From the NCBI RefSeq assembly GCF_003573695.1, contig NC_039361.1:102488279-102552278 (forward strand): DNA of 64,000 nucleotides. Direction: 5' to 3'. The notes below the pieces were generated by a model. It did not search any database. It was not told the origin of the DNA and saw nothing but the letters and a program-made list of their open reading frames with translations. Below, piece after piece: positions 50,459 through 63,825 of this stretch. The translations under genes and the position numbers were made by a program. Origin of the DNA: Papaver somniferum. Taxonomy: Eukaryota > Streptophyta > Magnoliopsida > Ranunculales > Papaveraceae. Each line of letters opens with the position of its first letter. Position 1 is the first letter of the stretch.

Positions 50459-52309
50459 GGTGACATCTATCAATACTTTAATTTTAGAGGACTAATAGTT
50501 ATTGATAACAAGCCTACTATGAAACTAAGCATTCACCTTTATATGTATTCTTTTGAACCATCCTCTTAAATGTACCAGTTTTTGTATATTATTAGATGTT
50601 TTAAACAGTTTTTAGCGTTCCAGGTGACATCTATTAATTCTTTAATTTTAGAGGACTAATAGTTATTGATAACAAGCCTACTATGAAACTAAGCATTCAA
50701 CTATACTTATATGTATTCTTTTGAACCATACTCTTATATGTACATGTTTTTGTATATTATTAGATGTTTTAAACAGTTTTTAGCATTCCAGGTGACATAT
50801 ATTAATTCTTTAATCTTAGAGGACTATGAGTTATTGATAACAAGCCTACTATGAAACTAAACAGTCACCTATACTTCTGTGTATTCTTTTGAACTTTCCT
50901 CTAAAATGTACCATTTTTTTTATATTATTTGATGTTTTAAACAGTTTCTAGCGTTCCAGGTGACATCCATCAATATTTTAATTTTAGAGGACTAATAGTT
51001 ATTGATAACAAGCCTACTATGAAACTAAGCATTCACCTATACTTCTGTGTATTGTTTTTAACCATCCTATTAAATGTACCAGTTTTTGTATATTATTAAA
51101 CGTTTAAAACAGTTTCTTGCGTTCCAGGTGACATCTATTAATTCTTTAGTTTTAGAGGAGTATGAGTTATTGATAACAAGCCTACTATGAAACTAAACAT
51201 TCACCTATACTACTGTGTAGTCTTTTGAACCTTCCTCTTAAATGTACCAGTGTTTGTATATTATTAGATGTTTTAAACAGCTTTTAGCGTTCCAGGTGAC
51301 ATCTTCTAATTCTTTAATATAAGGGGACTATGAGTTATTGATAACAAGCCTACTATGAAACTAAGCAGTCACCTATACTTCTGTGTATTCTTTTGGACAT
51401 TACTCTAAAATATACCAGTTTTTGTATATTATTAGATGTTTTAAACAGTTTCTAGCATTCCAGGTGACATCTATCAATACTTTAATTTTAGAGGACTAAT
51501 AGTTATTGATAACAAGCCTACTATGAAACTAAGCATTCACCTTTATATGTATTCTTTTGAACCATCCTCTTAAATGTACCAGTTTTTGTATATTATTAGA
51601 TGTTTTAAACAGTTTTTAGCGTTCCAGGTGACATCTATTAATTCTTTAATTTTAGAGGACTAATAGTTATTGATAACAAGCCTACTATGAAACTAAGCAT
51701 TCAACTATACTTATATGTATTCTTTTGAACCATACTCTTATATGTACATGTTTTTGTATATTATTAGATGTTTTAAACTGTTTTTAGCGTTCCAGGTGAC
51801 ATCTATTAATTCTTTAATCTTAGAGGACTATGAGTTATTGATAACAAGCCTACTATGAAACTAAACAGTCACCTATACTTCTGTGTATTCTTTTGAACTT
51901 TCCTCTAAAATGTACCATTTTTTTTTATATTATTAGATGTTTTAAACAGTTTCTAGCGTTCCAGGTGACATCCATCAATATTTTCATTTTAGAGGACTAA
52001 TAGTTATTGATAACAAGCCTACTATGAAACTAAGCATTCACCTATACTTCTGTGTATTCTTTTTAACCATCCTATTAAATGTACCAGTTTTTGTATATTA
52101 TTAAACGTTTAAAACAGTTTCTTGCGTTCCAGGTGACATCTATTAATTCTTTAGTTTTAGAGGACTATGAGTTATTGATAACAAGCCTACTATGAAACTA
52201 AACATTCACCTATACTACTGTGTAGTCTTTTGAACCTTCCTCTTAAATGTACCAGTGTTTGTATATTATTAGATGTTTTAAACAGCTTTTAGCGTTCCAG
52301 GTGACATCT
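50459..52309. repeat. 6-monomer higher-order units, second copy plus a truncated third
   Basis: Copy 50459-51462 is 1004 bp, the same length as 46099-47102. A third copy starts at 51463 and is cut by the gap at 52310. They carry the same ordered variants as the first copy with few differences. Confidence 0.85.
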
Positions 52310-52319
52310 NNNNNNNNNN
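52310..52319. other. assembly gap (10 N)
   Basis: Placeholder gap in the satellite. The sequence to its right restarts with a variant set matching 45522 onward, so the true join is unknown. Confidence 0.99.
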
Positions 52320-53327
52320 TTTTGAACCATCCTCTTATATGTACATGTTTTTGTATTTTATTAAATTTTTTAAACAGATTTTAGCATTCCAGGTGACATC
52401 TATTAATTCTTTAATTTTAGAGGACTATGAGTTATTGATAACAAACCTACTATGCAACTAAGCATCCACCTATACTTATGTGTAGTCTTTTGAACCTTCC
52501 TCTTAAATGTACCAGTTTTTGTATATTATTATATGTTTTAAACAGTTTTTAGCGTTCCAGGTGACATCTATTAATTCTTTAATCTTAGAGGACTATGAGT
52601 TATTGATAACAAGCCTACTATGAAACTAAACATTCACCTATACTACTGTGTAGTCTTTTGAACCTTCCTCTTAAATGTACCAGTGTTTGTATATTATTAG
52701 ATGTTTTAAACAGCTTTTAGCGTTCCAGGTGACATCTATTAATTCTTTAATATAAGGGGACTATGAGTTATTGATAACAAGCCTACTATGAAACTAAGCA
52801 GTCACCTATACTTCTGTGTATTCTTTTGGACTTTCCTCTAAAATATACCAGTTTTTGTATATTAATAGATGTTTTAAACAGTTTCTAGCATTCCAGGTGA
52901 CATCTATAAATACTTTAATTTTAGAGGACTAATAGTTATTGATAACAAGCCTACTATGAAACAAAGCATTCACCTTTATATGTATTCTTTTGAACCATCC
53001 TCTTAAATGTACCAGTTTTTGTATATTATTAGATGTTTTAAACAGTTTTTAGCGTTCCAGGTGACATCTATTAATTCTTTAATTTTAGAGGACTAATAGT
53101 TATTGATAACAAGCCTACTATGAAACTAAGCATTCAACTATACTTATATGTATTCTTTTGAGCCATACTTTTATATGTACATGTTTTTGTATATTATTAG
53201 ATGTTTTAAACAGTTTCTAGCATTCCAGGTGACATCTATCAATACTTTAATTTTAGAGGACTAATAGTTATTGATAACGAGCCTACTATGAAGCTAAGCA
53301 TTCACCTATACTTATATGTATTCTTTT
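52320..53327. repeat. satellite contig between two gaps (1008 bp, six monomers)
   Basis: The piece equals six 168-bp monomers exactly in length. Its first 300 bases follow 45522-45830 and the rest follows 46845-47540 (offset 5793), ending inside the CTTATATGTATTCTTTT part of a monomer. Confidence 0.95.
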
Positions 53328-53536
53328 NNNNNNNNNNNNNNNNNNNNNNNNNNNNNNNNNNNNNNNNNNNNNNNNNNNNNNNNNNNNNNNNNNNNNNNNN
53401 NNNNNNNNNNNNNNNNNNNNNNNNNNNNNNNNNNNNNNNNNNNNNNNNNNNNNNNNNNNNNNNNNNNNNNNNNNNNNNNNNNNNNNNNNNNNNNNNNNNN
53501 NNNNNNNNNNNNNNNNNNNNNNNNNNNNNNNNNNNN
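53328..53536. other. assembly gap (209 N)
   Basis: The gap lies in the satellite. Open frames spanning it are artefacts of translating N. Confidence 0.99.
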
Positions 53537-53542
53537 CATTCA

Positions 53543-53544
<2 letters not shown>

Positions 53545-53572
<28 letters not shown>
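53545..53572. repeat. (TA)14 expansion inside a satellite monomer
   Basis: The monomer normally reads CACCTATACATATATGTATTC or similar here; this copy has 14 uninterrupted TA units. It lies nine bases from the 209-N gap. Confidence 0.95.
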
Positions 53573-53577
<5 letters not shown>

Positions 53578-54323
53578 TCTTTTGAAACATCTTCTTAAAT
53601 GTACCAGTTTTTGTATATTATTAGATGTTTTAAACAGTTTTTAGCTTTCCAGGTGACATCTATTAATTCTTTAATTTTAGAGGACTAATAGTTATTGATA
53701 ACAAGCCTACTATGAAACTAAGCATTCAACTATACTTATATGTATTCTTTTGAACCATCCTATTATATGTACAAGTTTTTGTATATTATTAGATTTTTGA
53801 AACTGTTTTTAGCGTTCCAGGTGACATCTATTAATTCTTTAATTTTAGAGGACTATGAGTTATTGATAACAAGCCAACTATGAAATTAAGCATTCACCTA
53901 TACTTCTGTGTATTCTTTTGAACCTTCCTCTTAAATGTACCTGTTTTTGTATATTATTAAATGTTTAAAACAGTTTCTTGCGTTCCAGGTGACATCTATT
54001 AATTCTTTAGTTTTAGAGGACTATGAGTTATTGATAACAAGCCTACTCTGAAACTAAGCATTCACCTATACTTCTGTGTAGTCTTTTGAACCTTCCTCTT
54101 AAATGTACCAGTTTTTGTATATTATTAGATGTTTTAAACATTTTTTAGCGTTCCAGGTGACATCTATTAATTCTTTAATTTTAAAGGACTATGAGTTATT
54201 GATAACAAGCCTACTATGAAACTAAGCATTCACCTATACATATATGTATTATTTTGAACCATCCTCTTAAATGTACCAGTTTTTGTATATTATTAGATGT
54301 TTTAAACAGTTTCTACCGTTGCA

Positions 54324-54480
54324 GGTGACATCTATTAATTCTTTAATTTTAAAGGACTATGTTTTAAACAGTTTTAAACTAAGCATTCACTTATATATAT
54401 ATGTATTCTTTTGAACCATCCTCTTATATGTACAAGTTTTTGTATATTATTAGATTTTTGAAACATTTTTTAGCGTTCCA
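54324..54480. repeat. aberrant 157-bp monomer with internal rearrangement
   Basis: After GGACTAT the usual GAGTTATTGATAACAAGCCT part is missing and replaced by GTTTTAAACAGTTTTAAACT (54361-54380). GTTTTAAACAGTTTT is the sequence normally found about 40 bases before the monomer start, so this looks like an internal template switch plus deletion (net -11 bp). Confidence 0.8.
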
Positions 54481-54699
54481 GGTGACATCTATTAATTCTT
54501 TAATTTTAGAGGACTATGAGTTATTGATAACAAACCTACTATGAAACTAAGCATTCACCTATACTTCTGTGTAGTCTTTTAAACTTTCCTCTTAAATGTA
54601 CCAGTTTTTGTATATTCTTAGATGTTTTAAACAGTTTTTAGCGTTCCAGGTGACATCTATTAATTCTTTAATTTTAGAGGACTATGAGTTATTGATAAC

Positions 54700-56040
54700 A
54701 AGCCTACTATGAAACTAAACAGTCACCTATACTTCTGTGTATTCTTTTGAACTTTCCTCTAAAATGTTCCATTTTTTTATATTATTAAATGTTTTAAACA
54801 GTTTCTAGTGTTCCAGGTGACATCCATCAATATTTTAATTTTAGAGGACTAATAGTTATTGATAACAAGCCTACTATGAAACTAAGCATTGACCTACACT
54901 TTTGTGTATTCTTTTGAACCATCCTCTTAAATGTACCAGTTTTTGTATATTATTAAATGTTTAAAACAGTTTCTTGCGTTCCAGGTGACATCTATTAATT
55001 CTTTAGTTTTAGAGGACTATGAGTTATTGATAACAAGCCTACTATGAAACTAAGCATTCACCTATACTTCTGTGTAGTCTTTTGAACCTTCCTCTTAAAT
55101 GTACCAGTTTTTGTATATTATTAAATGTTTAAAACAGTTTCTTGCGTTCCAGGTGACATCTATTAATTCTTTAGTTTTAGAGGACTATGAGTTATTGATA
55201 ACAAGCCTACTCTGAAACTAAGCATTCACCTATACTAGTGTATACTCTTTTGAACCCTCCTCTTAAATGTACCAGTTTTTGTATATTATTAGATGTTTTA
55301 AACAGATTTTAGCGTTCCAGGGGACATCTATTAATTCTTTAATTTTAGAGGACTATGAGTTATTGATAACAAGCCTACTATGAAACTAAACAGTCACCTA
55401 CTCTTCTGTGTATTCTTTTGAACTTTCCTCTAAAATGTACCATTTTTTATATTATTAGATGTTTTAAACAGTTTCTAACGTTCCAGGTGACATCCATCAA
55501 TATTTTAATTTTAGAGGACTAATAGTTATTGATAACAATCCTACTATGAAACTAAGCATTCACCTATACTTTTGTGTATTCTTTTGAACCATCCTCTTAA
55601 ATGTACTCGTTTTTTTATATTATTAAATGTTTAAAACAGTTTCTTGCGTTCCAGGTGACATCTATTAATTCTTTAGTTTTAGAGGACTTTGAGTTATTGA
55701 TAACAAGCCTACTATGAAACTAAGCATTCACCTATACTTCTGTGTAGTCTTTTGAACCTTCCTCTTAAATGTACCAGTTTTTGTATATTATTAAATGTTT
55801 AAAACAGTTTCTTGCGTTCCAGGTGACATCTAATAATTCTTTAGTTTTACAGGACTATGAGTTATTGATAACAAGCCTACTCTGAAACTAAGCATTCACC
55901 TATACTACTGTGTACTCTTTTGAACCTTCCTCTTAAATGTACCAGTTTTTGTATATTATTAGATGTTTTAAACAGATTTTAGCGTTCCAGGTGAAATCTA
56001 TTAATTCTTTAATATAAGAGGACTATGAGTTATTGATAAC
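54700..56040. repeat. two tandem 4-monomer units (about 670 bp)
   Basis: Monomers of the types AAACAGTCACC, TTTTGTGTATTC, TTCTGTGTAGTC and CTACTGTGTACTC (CTAGTGTATACTC in the first copy) recur in order. The AAATGTTTAAAACAGTTTCTT form is found at 54955 and 55625. Confidence 0.75.
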
Positions 56041-59000
56041 AAGCCTACTATGAAACTAAGCAGTCACATATACTTCTGTGTATTCTTTTGAACTTTCCTC
56101 TAAAATGTAACATTTTGTTTTATTTTATTAGATGTTTTAAACAGTTTCTAGCATTCCAGGTGACATCTATCAATATTTTAATTTTAGAGGACTAATAGTT
56201 ATTGATAACAAGCCTACTATGAAACTAAGCATTCACCTATACTTATATGTATTCTTTTGAACCATCCTCATAAATTTACCAGTTTTTGTACATTATTAGA
56301 TGTTTTAAACAGTTTCTAGCATTCCAGGTGACATCTATCAATACTTTAATTTTAGAGGACTAATAGTTATTGATAACAAGCCTACTATGAAACTAAGCAT
56401 TCACCTATACTTATATGTATTCTTTTGAACCATCCTCTTAAATGTACCAGTTTTTGTATATTATTAGATGTTTTAAACAGTTTCTAGCGTTCCAGGTGAC
56501 ATCTATTAATTCTTTAATTTTAGAGGACTATGAGTTATTGATAACAAACCTACTATGAAACTAAGCATTCACCTATACTTCTGTGTAGTCTTTTAAACCT
56601 TCCTCTTAAATGTACCAGTTTTTGTATATTCTTAGATGTTTTAAACAGTTTTTAGCGTTCCAGGTGACATCTATTAATTCTTTAATTTTAGAGGACTATG
56701 AGTTATTGATAACAAGCCTACTATGAAACTAAACAGTCACCTATACTTCTGTGTATTCTTTTGAACTTTCCTCTAAAATGTACCATTTTTTTATATTATT
56801 AAATGTTTTAAACAGTTTCTAGCGTTCCAGGTGACATCCATCAATATTTTAATTTTAGAGGACTAATAGTTATTGATAACAAGCCTACTATGAAACTAAG
56901 CATTCACCTATACTTATATGTATTCTTTTGAACCATCCTCATAAATGTACCAGTTTTTGTACATTATTAGATGTTTTAAACAGTTTCTAGCATTCCAGGT
57001 GACATCTATCAATACTTTAATTTTAGAGGACTAATAGTTATTGATAACAAGCCTACTATGAAACTAAGCATTCACCTATACTTATATGTATTCTTTTGAA
57101 CCATCCTCTTAAATGTACCAGTTTTTGTATATTATTAGATGTTTTAAACAGTTTCTAGCGTTCCAGGTGACATCTATTAATTCTTTAATTTTAGAGGACT
57201 ATGAGTTATTGATAACAAGCCTACTATGATACTAAGCATTCACCTATACTTCTGTGTAGTCTTGTGAACCTTCCTCTTAAATGTACCAGTTTTTGTATAT
57301 TATTAGATGTTTTAAACAGTTTTTAGCGTTCCAAGTGACATATATTAATTCTTTAATTTTTGAGGACTATGAGTTATTGATAACAAGCCTACTATGAAAC
57401 TAAGCAGTCACCTATGCTTCTGTTTATTCTTTTGAAATTTCCTCTAAAATATACCAGTTTTTGTATATTATTAGATGTTTTAAACAGTTTCAAGCATTCC
57501 AGGTGACATCTATCAATACTTTAATTTTAGAGGACTAATAGTTATTGATAACAAGCCTACTATGAAACTAAGCATTCACTTATACTTATATGTATTCTTT
57601 TGAACCATCCTCTTAAATGTACCAGTTTTTGTATATTATTAGATGTTTTAAACAGTTTTTAGCGTTCCAGGTGACATCTATTAATTCTTTAATTTTAGAG
57701 GACTAATAGTTATTGATAACAAGCCTACTATGAAACTAAGAATTCAAATATACTTATAAGTATTCTTTTGAACCATCCTCTTATATGTACATGTTTTTGT
57801 ATATTAGTAGATTTTTTAAACAAGTTTTAGCATTCCAGGTGACATCTATTAATTCTTTAATTTTAGAGGACTATGAGTTATTGATAACAAACCTACTATG
57901 AAACTAAGCATTCACCTATACTTCTGTGTAGTCTTTTGAACCTTCCTCTTAAATGTACCAGTTTTTGTATATTATTAGATGTTTTAAACAGTTTTTAGCG
58001 TTCCAGGTGACATCTATTAATTCTTTAATTTTAGAGTACTATGAGTTATTGATAACAAGCCTACTATGAAACTCAGCAGTCACCTATACTTATATGTATT
58101 CTTTTGAACCATCCTCTTAAATGTACCAGTTTTTGTATATAATTAGATGTTTTAAACAGTTTCTACCGTTCCAGGTGACATCTATTAATTCTTTAATTTT
58201 AGAGGACTACGAGTTATTGATAACAAGCGTACTATGATACTAAGCATTCACCTATACTTCTGTGTAGTCTTTTGAACCTTCCTCTTAAATGTACCAGTTT
58301 TTGTATATTATTAGATGTTTTGAACAGTTTTTAGCGTTCCAAGTGACATCTATTAATTCTTTAATTTTTGAGGACTAATACTTAATGATAACAAGCCTAC
58401 TATGAAACTAAGCATTCAACTATACTTATATGTATTCTTTTGAACCATCCTCTTATATGTACATGTTTTTCTATATTATTATATTTTTTGAACAGTTTTT
58501 AGCGTTCCAGGTGACATCTATTGATTCTTTAATTTTAGAGGACTATGAGTTATTGATAACAAACCTACTATGAAACTAAGCATTCACCTATACTTCTGTG
58601 TAGTCTTTTGAACCTTCCTCTTAAATGTACCAGTTTTTGTATATTATTAGATGTTTTAAACAGTTTTTAGCGTTCCAGGTGACATCTATTAATTCTTTAA
58701 TTTTAGAGGACTATGAGTTATTGATAACAAGCCTACTATGAAACTAAACAGTCACCTATACTAATGTGTATTCTTTTGAACTTTCCTATAAAATGTTTAC
58801 CATTTTTTTATATTATTAGATGTTTTAAACAGTTTCTAGCGTTCCAGGTGACATCCATCAATATTTTAATTTTAGAGGACTAATAGTTATTGATAACAAG
58901 CCTACTATGAAACTAAGCATTCACCTATACTTCTGTGTATTCTTTTGAACCATCCTCTTAAATGTACCAGTTTTTGTACATTATTAAATTTTTAAAACAG

Positions 59001-60526
59001 TTTCTTGCGTTCCAGGTGACATATATTAATTCTTTAATTTTAGAGGACTATGAGTTATTGATAACAAGCCTATTATGAAACCAAGCATTCACCTATACTA
59101 CTGTGTAGTCTTTTGAACCTTCCTCTTAAGTGTACTAGTTTTTGTATATTATTAGATGTTTTAAACAGCTTTTAGCGTTCCAGGTGACATCTATTAATTC
59201 TTTAATATAAGAGGACTATGAGTTATTGATAACAAGCCTACTATGAAACTAAGCAGTCACCTATACTTCTGTGTATTCTTTTGAACTTTCCTCTAAAATA
59301 TACCAGTTTTTGTATATTATTATATGTTTTAAACAGTTTCTAGCATTCCAGGTGACATCTATCAATACTTTAATTTTAGAGGACTAATAGTTATTGATAA
59401 CAAGCCTACTATGAAACTAAGCATTCACCTATACTTATATGTATTCTTTTGAACCATCCTCTTAAATATACCAGTTTTTGTATATCATTAGATGTTTTAA
59501 ACAGTTTTTAGCGTTCCAGGTGACATCTATTAATTCTTTAATTTTAGAGGACTATGAGTTATTGATAACAAACCTACTATGAAACTAAGCATTCACCTAT
59601 ACTTCTGTGTAGTCTTTTGAACCTTCCTCTTAAATGTACCATTTTTTGTATATTATTAGATGTTTTAAACAGATTTTAGCATTCCATGTGACATCTATTA
59701 ATTCTTTAATTTTAGAGTACTATGAGTTATTGATAACAAGCCTACTATGAAACTCAGCAGTCACCTATACTTCTGTGTATTCTTTTGAACTTTCCTCTAA
59801 ATATACCAATTTTTGTATATTATTAGATGTTTTGAACAGTTTTTAGCGTTCCAGGTGACATCTATTAATTCTTTAATTTTAGAGGACTATGAGTTATTGA
59901 TAACAAGCCTACTATGATACTAAGCATTCACCTATACATCCTGTGAAGTCTTTTGAACCTTCCTATTAAATGTACCAGTTTTTGTATATTATTAGATGTT
60001 TTGAACAATTTTTAGCGTTCTAGGTGACATCTATTAATTCTTTAATTTTTGAGGACTAATAGTTATTGATAACAAACCTATAATGAAACTAAGCATTCAC
60101 CTATACTTCTGTGTAGTCTTTTGAACCTTCCTCTTAAATGTACCAAATTTGGTATATTATTAGCTGTTTTAAACAATTTTTAGCGTTCCAGGTGACATCT
60201 ATTAATTCTTTAATTTTAGAGGACTCTGAGTTATTGATAACAAGCCTACTATGAAACTCAGCAGTCACCTATACTTCTGTGTATTCTTTTGAACTTTCCT
60301 CTAAAATATACCAGTTTTTCTATATTATTAGATGTTTTAAACAGTTTCTAGCATTCCAGGTGACATCTATCAATACTTTAATTTTAGAGGACTAATAGTT
60401 ATTGATAACAAGCCTACTATGAAACTAAGCAGTCACCTATACTTATATGTATTCTTTTGAACCATCCTCTTAAATGTACCAGTTTTTGTATATTATTAGA
60501 TGTTTTAAACAGTTTCTAGCGTTCCA

Positions 60527-63500
60527 GGTGACATCTATTAATTCTTTAATTTTAGAGGACTATGAGTTATTCATAACAAGCCTACTATGATACTAAGCAT
60601 TCACCTATACTTCTGTGTAGTTTTGTGAACCTTCCCCTTAAATGTACCAGTTTTTGTATATTATTAGATGTTTTGAACAGTTTTTAGCGTTCCAAGTGAC
60701 ATCTATTAATTCTTTAATTTTTGAGGACTAATAGTTATTGATAACAAGCCTACTATGAAACTAAGCATTCACCTATACTTCTGTGTAGTCTTTTGAAACT
60801 TTCTTTTAAATGTACCAGTTTTTGTATATTATTAGATGTTTTAAACAGTTTCTACCGTTCCAGGTGACATCTATTAATTCTTTAATTTTAGAGTACTATG
60901 AGTTATTGATAACAAGCCTACTATGAAACTAAGCAGTCACCTATACTTCTGTGTATTCTTTTGAACTTTCCTCTAAAATATACCAGTTTTTGTATATTAT
61001 TAGATGTTTTAAACAGTTTCTAGCATTCCAGGTGACGTCTATCAATACTTTAATTTTAGAGGACTAATAGTTATTGATAACAAGCCTACTATGAAACTAA
61101 GCATTCACCTATACTTATATGTATTCTTTTGAACCATCCTCTTAAATGTACCAGTTTTTTTATATTATTAGATGTTTAAAACAGTTTTTAGCGTTCCAGG
61201 TGGCATCTATTAATTTCTTTAATTTTAGAGGACTAATAGTTATTGATAACAAGCCTACTATGAAACTAAGCATTCAACTATACTTATATGTATTCTTTTG
61301 AACCATCCTCTTATATGTACATGTTTTTGTATATTATTAGATTTTTTAAACAAGTTTAAGCGTTCCAGGTGACATCTATTAATCCTTTAATTTTAGAGGA
61401 CTATGAGTTATTGATAACAAACCTACTCTGAAACTAAGCATTCACCTATACTACTGTGTACTCTTTTGAACCTTCCTCTTAAATGTACCAGTTTTTGTAT
61501 ATTATTAGATGTTTTAAACATATTTTAGCGTTCCAGGTGACATCTATTAATTCTTTAATATAACAGGACTATGAGTTATTGATAACAAGCCTACTATGAA
61601 ACCAAGCAGTCACATATACTTCTGTTTATTCTTTTGAACTTTCCTCTAAAATATACCAGTTTTTGTATATTATTAGATGTTTTAAACAGTTTCTAGCATT
61701 CCAGGTGACATTTATCAATACTTTAATTTTAGAGGACTAATAGTTATTGATAACAAGCCTACTATGAAACTAAGCATTCACCTATACTTATATGTATTCT
61801 TTTGAACCATCCTCTTAAATGTACCAGTTTTTGTATATTATTAGATGTTTTAAACAGTTTTTAGCGTTCCAGGTGGCATCTATTAATTTCTTTAATTTTA
61901 GAGGACTAATAATTATTGATAACAAGCCTACTATGAAACTAAGCATTCAACTATACTTATATGTATTCTTTTGAACCATCCTCTTAAATGTACCAGTGTT
62001 TGTACATTATTAGATGTTTTAAACAGTTTCTAGCATTCCAGGTGACATCTATCAATACTTTAATTTTAGAGGACTAATAGTTATTGATAACAAGCCTACT
62101 ATGATACTAAGCATTCACCTATACTACATGTATTCTTTTGAACCATCCTCTTAAATGTACCAGTTTTTGTACATTATTAGATGTTTTAAACAGTTTCTAG
62201 CATTCCAGGTGACATCTATCAATACTTTAATTTTAGAGGACTAATAGTTATTGATAACAAACCTACTATGAAACTAAGCATTCACCTATACTACATGTAT
62301 TCTTTTGAACCATCCTCTTAAATGTACCAGTTTTTGTACATTATTAGATGTTTTAAACAGTTTCTAGCATTCCAGGTGACATCTATCAATACTTTAATTT
62401 TAGAGGACTAATAGTTATTGATAACAAACCTACTATGAAACTAAGCATTCACCTATACTTATATGTATTCTTTTGAACCATCCTCTTAAATGTACCAGTT
62501 TTTGTACATTATTAGATGTTTTAAACAGTTTCTAGCATTCCAAGTGACATCTATCAATACTTTAATTTTAGAGGACTAATAGTTATTGATAACAAGCCTA
62601 CTATGAAACTAAGCATTCACCTATACTTATATGTATTCTTTTGAACCATCCTCTTAAATGTACAAGTTCTTGTATATTATTAGATGTTTTAAACAGTTTC
62701 TAGCGTTCCAGGTGACATCTATTAATTCTTTAATTTTAGAGGACTATGTGTTATTCATAACAAGCCTACTATGATACTAAGCATTCACCTATACTTCTGT
62801 GTAGTCTTGTGAACCTTCCCCTTAAATGTACCAGTTTTTGTATATTATTAGATGTTTTGAACAGTTTTTAGCATTCCAAGTGACATCTATTAATTCTTTA
62901 ATTTTTGAGGACTAATAGTTATTGATAACAAGCCTACTATGAAACTAAGCATTCACCTATACTTCTGTGTAGTCTTTTGAAACTTTCTTTTAAATGTACC
63001 AGTTTTTGTATATTATTAGATGTTTTAAACAGTTTCTACCGTTCCAGGTGACATCTATTAATTCTTTAATTTTAGAGTACTATGAGTTATTGATAACAAG
63101 CCTACTATGAAACTAAGCAGTCACCTATACTTCTGTGTATTCTTTTGAACTTTCCTCTAAAATATACCAGTTTTTGTATATTATTAGATGTTTTAAACAG
63201 TTTCTAGTATTCCAGGTGACATCTATCAATACTTTAATTTTAGAGGACTAATAGTTATTGATAACAAGCCTACTATGAAACTAAGCATTCACCTATACTT
63301 ATATGTATTATTTTGAACCATCCTCTTAAATGTACCAGTTTTTGTATATTATTAGATGTTTTAAACAGTTTTTAGCGTTCCAGGTGGCATCTATTAATTT
63401 CTTTAATTTTAGAGGACTAATAGTTATTGATAACAAGCCTACTATGAAACTAAGCATTCAACTATACTTATATGTATTCTTTTGAACCATCCTATTATAT

Positions 63501-63825
63501 GTACATGTTTTTGTATATTATTAGATTTTTTAAACAAGTTTAAGCGTTCCAGGTGACATCTATTAATCCTTTAGTTTTAGAGGACTATGAGTTATTGATA
63601 ACAAGCCTACTCTGAAACTAAGCATTCACCTATACTACTATGTACTCTTTTGAACCTTCCTCTTAAATGTACCAGTTTTTGTATATTATTAGATGTTTTA
63701 AACAGATTTTAGCGTTCCAGGTGAGATCTATTAATTCTTTAATATAAGAGGACTATGAGTTATTGATAACAAGCCTACTATGAAACTAAGCAGTCACATA
63801 TACTTCTGTTTATTCTTTTGAACTT
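60527..63825. repeat. segment duplicated at exactly 2184 bp (13 monomers) spacing
   Basis: Positions 60527-61641 and 62711-63825 share, at a constant 2184-bp offset, TTATTCATAACAAG, GAACCTTCCCCTTAAATG, TTTTGAAACTTTCTTTTAAA, AGGTGGCATC, AACAAGTTTAAGCG and CAGTCACATATAC. Similarity fades after about 63825. Confidence 0.85.
61994..62660. repeat. run of four nearly identical single monomers
   Basis: TGTACATTATTAGATG followed by TTTCTAGCATTCC recurs at 62001, 62169, 62335 and 62503. Two of the monomers carry the shortened CCTATACTACATGTATTC form. Here adjacent monomers are alike, in contrast to the higher-order pattern elsewhere. Confidence 0.8.

Larger units (their letters stand above)
44751..52309. 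repeat. 168-bp satellite array, segment 3 (about 45 monomers)
   Basis: Same satellite. The first 200 bases closely resemble 43911-44107, and 47190-47770 repeats 44160-44740 at about 3.02 kb spacing, including AACGAGCCTACTATGAAGC and GAGCCATACTTTTATATG. The segment contains the 6-monomer higher-order repeat. No gene or transposon is seen. Confidence 0.97.

Noticed and set aside
53286..53644. Open frames across the 209-N gap
   Set aside because: They consist mainly of untranslatable N.
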